Origin: Marisa cornuarietis
Taxonomy: Eukaryota; Mollusca; Gastropoda; Architaenioglossa; Ampullariidae
Assembly (NCBI GenBank): GCA_004794655.1
Contig: SMMW01000584.1
Span: 7,384,001-7,448,000, forward strand
Length of the DNA: 64,000 bases
Direction of reading: 5' to 3'
The number at the start of each line of letters is the position of its first letter. Position 1 is the first letter of the stretch. Positions 57,031 through 64,000 of the stretch are shown one piece after another. The position numbers and the translations under genes are program-made. The notes under the pieces were generated by a model. That model had not been told where the DNA came from. It saw nothing but the letters and a program-made list of their open reading frames with translations, and did not search any database.

Positions 57031-59561
57031 GTAAGGTCGTGACGCAGTCACAAACACAACATCAGTGGTATCCTTATCCAGCACAATGCTAAAAACATAA
57101 CTGACAGTGTGAGGGCACCGTTGATGTGCGTGCTCCAAACAGCTAAAAAAGAATTGAAGGCGACAAGCGTATGAGGAGCTTAAACGGGATCGCGTACGTG
57201 CGAGTAAGTAAACAGTAAATTTTGCATGCAGCTAATTGAGGAAGAAATAAGTATTTACATCGATAAATATGTATCGATTTTTCATAATTTTATATTCTAT
57301 TTTTAATGGTTAAAAAGTCATTCTCAGCGGTCATTTGAAATTATAAAATAAAAATGCACTGCTGGAAATGAACCATCTATCAAATAAAAAAATTGTAGGA
57401 GTTTATCTTAGACAAACGCACATTTAAGTGTGTTTATATTTTATTGACAATAATACACATGAAAAAATTAACTCAAATGCGCCCACTTGGTAACAGAGAA
57501 TGAATAATACAAGACTGCAATATCCGTGAATGTTGCCCATTAAATTTTGATCTGGAGAAAATTTATTTACGTCTGATGAGTGAGTTCGGTTTAGACCTTA
57601 AATTTTTTTTTCACTTCAGTTGAGGCTTCTAAATAAAGTTCAAATGTGTAGGGCTGTATTCAAAACTCAGCCATTTCATTTTCTGGGCGAAACTTCGCTT
57701 CTTGATCACGAGAACCTGAGCGATGTTTCTTCTTTTGACTCGAATACATGCATAGATTTGCTGAACTGAGCCACACTCACTGACTGTTAAAAATACTACT
57801 GGGGCACAACAGAACTCTCCAGTATAGGAGAGTAGTTTTCTTCTTCTCTCCTAGTGGCAGGTGAGAATGCCGATGTTTGAAGGATTATATCTTGAAAATT
57901 AAGTATAATTATTTTGGGAATTATTATTTAAAAATAAACTTAACCCGATCACAAAGAAAAAATGCTGCACTCGTATTTTCCTTCTTAAGCATGCCCATCA
58001 GCGGTCTACTGCTGGTCGGAAACTAATGGATAGGCCCTGGCTGGCTCTGCTTGAATCCGACAAGCCTCCATGTTGCAGCTTGTCAGGAGATCCTGTCACA
58101 AATTTAGAAAGCCCTATCATTTTTCATAAGCAGTCAGAACTGTGGGGGTTTCTTCTTGACTTGCTTTCCATTTCTAAACAGAGGAGTTATCAGGCTTATG
58201 CCAGTCTGTTCGTGTTCCATGTTGGTGTGTATGACGTTACAAGTGGTAAACGGTGCACGTGGCTTCAGCAAGTTCCGCTACAGCGCGCGCAAGCTCTGCT
58301 CGGTAGGGTAAGATCAGTGGTGCCCACCAGTCTTATTAGCGTCCCCATCAGCTTCATTAGCGTGCGAACAAGAGGACAAAAGGCCAAGACTGTCATTTTA
58401 GCAGAATATTATTTGTTCCCCCTTCCGTTCCTCCCCACAACATATTGCAATAAGCCTGTGAATGCACTGTATCTCAAAAAACAAGTGGACATAATCCTTA
58501 CAGAATTCGTCCCTTTCGTGTGCCATTCCCTGGTTCCTCGACTTTTGTGGCGAGAGAAAGAGGCAGGAGACGAACGATAGGTGCATGAAGTGCCAGCAAG
58601 AGGTCTTCAGTTCAAACTGTGCAATGAAAATGTGATGCAAGAATGCAACAGATGAAACAGACATGCGGCATATAAAAATATTACTCGATATCTGTAAATC
58701 GCCTTCACTCCCATGAATCCATGAAACGGAGAAGTGCCTTCGATTGTGTTTTTGTCGATGCCTGATTAGGGTCTGAGGAGCAATCCCCCCCCCCCCAAAC
58801 GGAGCTCTTTCAGTTACGTCTACGTGACACCCACGTAAGTGTCACGTAATCCCTCATCATTCTCGCGACAGGTTCACGTTTGACCTTTGCGCTGTGCGAT
58901 TTCGTGTGAGTGCACATAACAATGCTCTCGTAGATAGTCATGTCGCCGTTTGTGAATAACAGCTGAACCCGGACGCCTCGACTGTCGCACAGACGTGCAG
59001 AGAATCGGTTCCTTGAACGGATCCCCTCCTCCACTTCCCTTGCGAGTTGCGGCCCGTGCCTGCTGGCTACTTCAAAGGCACGATACGAACACTCTTGCGT
59101 GAGCAGTCGCTGACGGAAGAGGACACGAAAAGTAAACATGACCTGTCCTGCCGCCAATGGACGCTGCGTTTCCGGTGTTGCCTCTCTCCTCTTCCCTTCC
59201 CCGAGACCTTTTTGCACTTCGTTAACAGGCACTGCCTGGTCTACTTGTCGAATGACTTTGACCTGGGCAAGTTAATTAGCTGAGAGGCGGCGGTGCCATG
59301 TTCTTGTATGTATTGAATACGTTTCCTGGGTGGTTGTGTCAGGGTTTTAAATTGCACATGATAGATAGATCCGTGGGGGTCAATTGTCGAGATGGAACAT
59401 GCACAAAGACACTGCATACAACCAAATTAATTTCCTGTTCATTAAAGTTCTCCCTGCCCCCTACAGATGCCTATTTCCTGTGATTTACGCTAGGAACGCG
59501 TCCTCTTGCAAGACAATGATTTATATATATATAAATATATGCTACGGGAAAAGGTCTAGTA
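57031..59561. other. Stretch without a recognised gene
   Basis: 57200-57480 and 57880-57970 are AT-rich. A 184-codon frame (58026-58580) and a 110-codon minus frame starting at an ATG at 59139 are open but show no motif and no splice support. A C-run lies near 58790. Confidence 0.45.
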
Positions 59562-59963
59562 CAGGGGTGGGCAAAGTTTTCTTTTTGCGAGGCTGTCTCA
59601 ACATTCTAAGCTTTGCGACGGGCCTGCTAAATACGAAAACTCCGCTCCAGGTGACTACACAACACGCTTAGTGATAATGGAATCGACAACAAATGAGTAC
59701 ATAATGGCGTTCACTAACAGAATTTACTGTGTAAAGGGAAGCTGTTTGAATTTTCTCACAATAAAACAATAAAACCAGCCGTTCCTTTGAAGGCAGCATC
59801 CACCAATGCTCTCTAACGACTCCATCAGACATGTCAGCCGTGTTATCTTTCTTACCTTGTCTGTGATAGAATGTTACGGACTGCCGATTTCTAACGCTGT
59901 TGTACTTGATAAATTAAATTTCAATCAAATTTCAATTCGCGGGCCGTACTTTGCCCACCCATG
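59562..59963. mobile_element. Non-autonomous hAT-type element with 8-bp target duplication
   Basis: The left end CAGGGGTGGGCAAAGT and the right end, read in reverse complement as CATGGGTGGGCAAAGT, are inverted repeats differing at one base. The CAGNGGTGGGCAAA form is characteristic of hAT elements. The flanks are GTCTAGTA (59554-59561) and GTCTAGAA (59964-59971), an 8-bp target duplication with one change, the length hAT transposases make. The 402-bp interior has no transposase, so the element would depend on a partner. Orientation is arbitrary. Confidence 0.85.
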
Positions 59964-62081
59964 GTCTAGAAATGCGTGGAGCCGACTGCGACAATCTGGC
60001 AGCATTTTTAACTTGAACATCATAGAACACAGATCTGCCAAAAACAGTAACATTGGGGAAAGAAGGTGCCTTATTTAGCTGCTGGCATTTTCATGTCACC
60101 TGACCTGGAAATCTGCTCTTTTTCATTATTACGGGTCAAAAATGAGGTTAAAGTTTTAGTTCCCTGTAGGGTCCACCCCTAGTCGCAGTGCCTCGTACGT
60201 CGGAGAGGGACGGACATCACACGTCAGAAACCCGAGGGCTCTGCGAAAGTTAATCCTGATACGAAGTTAACTTGCACTCCGAAATACGGTCAGACGGCTT
60301 TTCGACTTACGACTAGGTACATCTGTCTCCGCATTTGCCTGCGCCATAACTACTGGAAGCGCCACCCTGCGGTCGTCGTGGTTTCATTGCCAGAGTGCTC
60401 GCGATTTCTGAGTTGATTACCGTGATCATCGAGGTCCCTCATTAAAAAAAAAGTGCAAGAACACAGCAGATAGACAAGTTGGAGGACGAGGGAGAAATGA
60501 TGGGTGGCCTGCCTAATGAACCATGGCAATCTGTATCCGCACTAAGTAGGGCTCAGAGTCAGACAAGATGAGTAAGGTAGGGGGACGAGTAAGAGGGGAG
60601 AGGTGACGGAACAAGAAAAGGAAAAGTTAGTTAAACAGCTAGGCATGGCATGACGTTGTCTCGGCAAACATGCTGCCGTCCTCATTAAGTTGGTTTCAAG
60701 TGCAAAGCCCCAACCATCAGCAGTTCCGCCAAAGACCGCCATAGGCGTCATTTGCGAAATGGAGCGCTTTGTTGGAGGCGGACATGCGCAGTGTTGACTT
60801 CCGCCGTCGCTTTGGGCGGCCAGGCGGCAAGTGCAGGCCGAGACTACGTGCCTTGTTGGCAATACGATTGTTTGCCAACAGCTGAAACCAAGCAAACGAC
60901 CAAGGGATGAAGGGAGTGAATTTCTGCGCCAACATTCCGACAAGATGTCTTCTTCATCTAGTCAGGACCAGAGAAAGGCTGTACTGGTGAAAGGGAAGAG
61001 TGACTGGAGCTTGACGACATTTTGTACACGGTATTACAGAGAGAGAAGGTGGTTTGAGGGGGGTAGCCGGTCAGTCAGTGTCCGTTTTGCTAGCTTGGAA
61101 CAACATGACGGCGCGGGTAGTGATTCCCCCCAGAATAACAACCCCACAACTGTTGCCGACTCCACCACTACCACCACTTTAATGATGCATTTTTCATGGT
61201 GTACTTGTGAAGGACAAGCGAAATAGCTATTTGAAAATGGCCGTGGAAGAGGTAGAGAGAGAGAGAGAGAGCTGAGAGGGGGGGGCGGAGAAGCATGTTT
61301 TAATTCTGACAATAGATTCATCAATGATTGCCACAGCGTTAGCGCTGACTGTTCCAAGCTTAGTGGCATGGCCACATGGGACATTGGACGAGAGAGAGAG
61401 AGAGAATGTGGCCACTCGCTAACCCAGGAACACACCAAGCAAAGAGGACAGTTCGTGACGTCAAACAGACCGATAATAGCCATTCATCCATTCTGGCAAG
61501 AATCTCGATTTGTTCGATGACTTGACTTTTTATCAGATTAATGGGTAGTGGGCGAGTGACGGTGGGGAAACTGACATATATGGCGTATAAATGAAATCAA
61601 CATAATTAAGGTCAGTGGGCGGAACGAACATTGTCCGGACGCACTTGGGAATTAACATCAAGAGTGAAGCGCGAAACGCCAAGTACGTAGAATAAGAATC
61701 GCGTAGCGCGACGTAGAGAATTTAACGTAAATTGAAACGTCAAACACGTAGCTGGAGAGTACGGATCGCGTAACACGTTTTGTGGCGGTGGGGACCGGGG
61801 GGAAGGGGGGTAAGGGGAGATGAACATTTAACCGGCTTAGGAAATAAACTGTTTTCAACTGGCAGCTCCCAGTGTGACGGTTGCGAGGCGCTAGAAGAGG
61901 AATAGGTTCGCGTGGCCTCGGGTGATGGCGGGGCCCAACAAAGCGATCGCTATGTCCTAGATGTCGTGTGGCGTCGGATGAGATAATCACCATCTCGTCA
62001 TTTCCGGCCGGACGCGCCTGCGCGAGCCGCGTGGCTGCTCCAGCTCCGGCCGCCCAAGCTGTGGCTGCTTCCGTTCATGAT

Positions 62082-62095
62082 GTCGCCATGGCAAC
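62082..62095. promoter_or_regulatory. RFX X-box-like palindrome
   Basis: GTCGCCATGGCAAC fits the X-box pattern GTNRCC-NN-RGYAAC fully. It lies at the end of a CpG-rich patch (about 62005-62060) that also has CTGCGCGAG, close to an NRF1 half-site. Use as a promoter element is an inference. Confidence 0.3.
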
Positions 62096-62149
62096 GGAAA
62101 TGAGGGGGGACACCTCTAGGCAAGTTGAAGGGATTGAAGAGTTCAGCAC

Positions 62150-62900
62150 TCTCACTCTAGTGCGTGCGTGCGTGATCGACTGCGCAGTAATTGTGAACCA
62201 CGTGTGTCAGGTTCCACTTACTGACTACCGTCGATCGTGGACGCAACGGTAACTGTCGGCGGTCTAACAGAGTCATTAGGCGGTCACTGAACTGTGACGG
62301 GGGCACAAAGGTGGCGCTGTATGGCGTACCTGGACCGAGCCGGCGGCGATGGCCGATCGCTGTCCTTACGTGCTCCAGCTTAGACGTGACCTTTTGTAGT
62401 CTTGTGTCTGATACCATCTCGTCCGATCACCCATCGTCGCCTGACCAATTCGTCGTCCTAATCGTCGTAATGGCTTAATGGCTGCGAGAACAGCGACACC
62501 AGGCTGGATGCAGAGTACTGGTCATCCGTGGCCGGTCTCCTCTGCATAGCCATGCCCATAGTATCCTACTTCTCACACCATCACATCGTATTTCTGACAT
62601 CTGCACATTACACTTTTCAGTCACGCTTCTCACGTCTTGCTTTGTGCAGGTATGCGATATCGTGAAGGATAGCTTTAATGAAACAGCGTTCGAACATGCA
62701 TGCTAGCCGGTTCAATGCCCATGTCACAGCGTTCTTCCCCAGGTTAGCCGGCTGTGGAGTGTGTACTTGAGCCCGTAGTGGGTTGATGAAGGTAAGGCAT
62801 CGAGGAAATAGACACCGCCCTCACAAATGGTGACCCCGAGATAAGTGAGGGCTTTGACATCCTCACCTCCGACCGTCAAGTCACGTGATTACCTTTACCT
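62150..62900 (-). pseudogene. Possible third LINE relic (reverse-transcriptase thumb region)
   Basis: On the minus strand 62820-62885 gives LTVGGEDVKALTYLGVTICE, resembling the FKYLG/FTYLG thumb motif of LINE reverse transcriptases. Further along are a longer open piece (NLGKNAVTWALNRLACMFER) and a basic, Trp-containing stretch near 62400 (RRIGQATMGDRTRWYQTQ). Order and spacing fit a decayed LINE C-terminal half, but each match is weak. Confidence 0.35.
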
Positions 62901-63318
62901 TGTGTGTGGGGGTGTAGCTCCTTGAGCCCGTCTTCGGTTGGGAGGAAAGACGCACTACTATTTCTTTTGTAGTGTACTGTTTCACTAGATTATTATTATT
63001 ATTCCGCAATATTATCATATGTTTCCCTCTCCATCATAGCATTACACCATCATCCATCATCGCAGCATCCATGATACTATATTTCACTATATTATAATCT
63101 CCTCACAGCACCATGCCTGTTTGCTTCAGGTATATTATTCTCAGTGAAAGGTCGTCGGGGACAACGGCTTGTCAGACCACGGACTTGCATCACTTCTACA
63201 TATGTCCTTGGTCAGACGCCATCCCTCCATACCCCCCCCCCCCCATGATCTAAACAGTTGCGTTCTGCATGCCCTAGTGCCGTAAAAAGGATCTCGCATT
63301 AAGCGACAAAAGAGTGGT

Positions 63319-63405
63319 TTCGCGATTTCTCCGCTGGTTGAGGGGAAAACTAGTTGGAAAATGATGGTAATCTTTCGGTCGATGGTTCGAATCTGTCACA
63401 CGGGA
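63319..63405 (+). pseudogene. tRNA-Tyr pseudogene with retained intron and damaged anticodon
   Basis: The sequence aligns along its length to the two tRNA-Tyr genes: TTCGCGA for the acceptor, GCTGGTTGAG for the D-arm, and CGATGGTTCGAATCTGTC for the T-arm, ending ACACGGGA. The anticodon loop reads ACT--AG where the genes have ACTGTAG, so two anticodon bases (GT of GTA) are gone. A 16-nt intron-like insert (TTGGAAAATGATGGTA) is still present. The acceptor stem no longer pairs well. Keeping an intron means it came from DNA duplication, not from a mature tRNA copied back. Confidence 0.85.
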
Positions 63406-63726
63406 ATATTCAAAGACATTTTTTTTCAGCCTCTTAGTTTCTGCGCATGGGTTTTGGAGAAGAAGTGAAGCAATAGACGTAGTAAATAAATTTTAAAATA
63501 TTTAAATGTCCCAAATGATTTCGGTCATCGCATCATTTGCGCTGTTCTGAGTTTTGAAAAGACACAGCTTTATGAAATTATATAAAAGGGAGTGGTGCCA
63601 CATCATGACATGACAAAGTTCACTTATGTCATCATGCTCCTTCTCCAGAAATCTCTGTTTTCTTTCCCAGATATGTCCGCGTGGACAGTCCTTTGTCAGC
63701 ATGTCAGTACTTCTTTCGCCCACTCC

Positions 63727-64000
63727 GCTCGTTGTCTTTCTTTCATCATTTTTCTCTTTCTCTCACTTTTCCCTCCCTCCTTGTTTTTTTTTATCCCGCT
63801 GTAGCTTTCTTCTTTTCATTCTCTCTAGCTCTCTCTCTTTCTCTCTCTGTCTTTCACATTCTGCTTCTGTAAATTATCGCTTTATCCCTCTTTGTCTCTT
63901 TCTCACACTCTCGACCCCTCTTTCTCTCTTTTCTCTCACACACGCCTCCTCCCCCCCCCCCACAGCACACTCAGACTCTCTCTTTCTCTCCCCCACTCCC
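63727..64000. repeat. Pyrimidine-rich (CT)-type tract to the window end
   Basis: More than nine tenths of the plus-strand bases look like C or T in long stretches, with repeated TCTCTCTTTCTCTC words. It is a low-complexity, strand-asymmetric region that could form triplex DNA. It continues past the edge. Confidence 0.8.

Larger units (their letters stand above)
59964..63318. other. Stretch without a well-supported gene
   Basis: Apart from the possible LINE relic and X-box, it holds (GA)n tracts near 61254-61272 and 61390-61404 and AT/ATT runs near 62990. An ATG at 60945 opens a Ser-rich frame (MSSSSSQDQRKAVLVKGKSD) to 61226 without a splice signal; it is not called. Confidence 0.45.

Noticed and set aside
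58026..58580. 184-codon ATG-led frame
   Set aside because: It is the longest repeat-free frame, but no motif, splice signal or protein-like pattern was seen. I judged it chance, although a homology search could overturn this.
58810..59139. Minus-strand 110-codon frame (starts MFTFRVLFRQRLLTQ)
   Set aside because: Composition is plausible, but the other strand is open over the same stretch and no splice or start context supports it.

Overview
This window reads as non-coding nuclear DNA of an animal. The evidence is split (intron-containing) tRNA-Tyr genes, decayed LINE (non-LTR) retrotransposons, a tRNA-derived SINE with a target-site duplication, DNA-transposon remnants and very abundant (GT)n, (CT)n and tetranucleotide microsatellites. 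The style of the LINE and SINE relics makes me think of a mollusc, perhaps a gastropod. That is an impression from reading, not a measured assignment. There is no prokaryotic or organellar gene organisation, no operon and no long conserved protein gene. Most long open frames are by-products of repeats whose unit length is even or a multiple of three.

Layout. 1-0.99 kb: minus-strand LINE reverse-transcriptase relic. 1.4-2.9 kb: two possible membrane-protein exons. 3-13.8 kb: intergenic or intronic DNA with microsatellites and one possible small exon at 10.78 kb. 13.8-14.4 kb: CpG-rich segment ending in a possible first coding exon with a strong splice donor. 15-22 kb: microsatellites, little else. 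22.15-22.93 kb: an 18-bp minisatellite of 43 units with a higher-order pattern. 23.28-24.08 kb: a decayed ~60-bp tandem repeat, then a SINE with an (ACCA)n tail. 28.5-30.2 kb: a MITE, a 50-bp palindrome and a foldback element. 32.5-33.7 kb: a 280-bp inverted-repeat pair. 34.3-35.5 kb: CpG-rich segment with two possible exons. 37.7-38.6 kb: LINE 3' end on the plus strand. 39.7-41.2 kb: second LINE relic on the minus strand. 45.8-46.0 kb: second copy of the MITE. 46.8-47.15 kb: the best exon candidate, encoding a likely acylated N-terminus (MGSCVSSRK) and ending in an ideal donor. 51.5-51.7 kb: 33-bp minisatellite. 54.3 and 56.1 kb: two minus-strand tRNA-Tyr genes with 19- and 16-nt introns. 59.56-59.96 kb: short hAT-type element with an 8-bp target duplication. 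63.32-63.41 kb: a plus-strand tRNA-Tyr pseudogene that keeps the intron but has lost two anticodon bases. The last ~280 bases are pyrimidine-rich.

The only confidently functional genes are the two tRNA-Tyr genes. Protein-coding exons are offered as candidates from open frame, splice signals and composition; none was recognised by homology. I found no clear novel multi-gene system. The most interesting material is the set of structured mobile elements and tandem arrays, the tRNA-Tyr family history and the MGSC exon.
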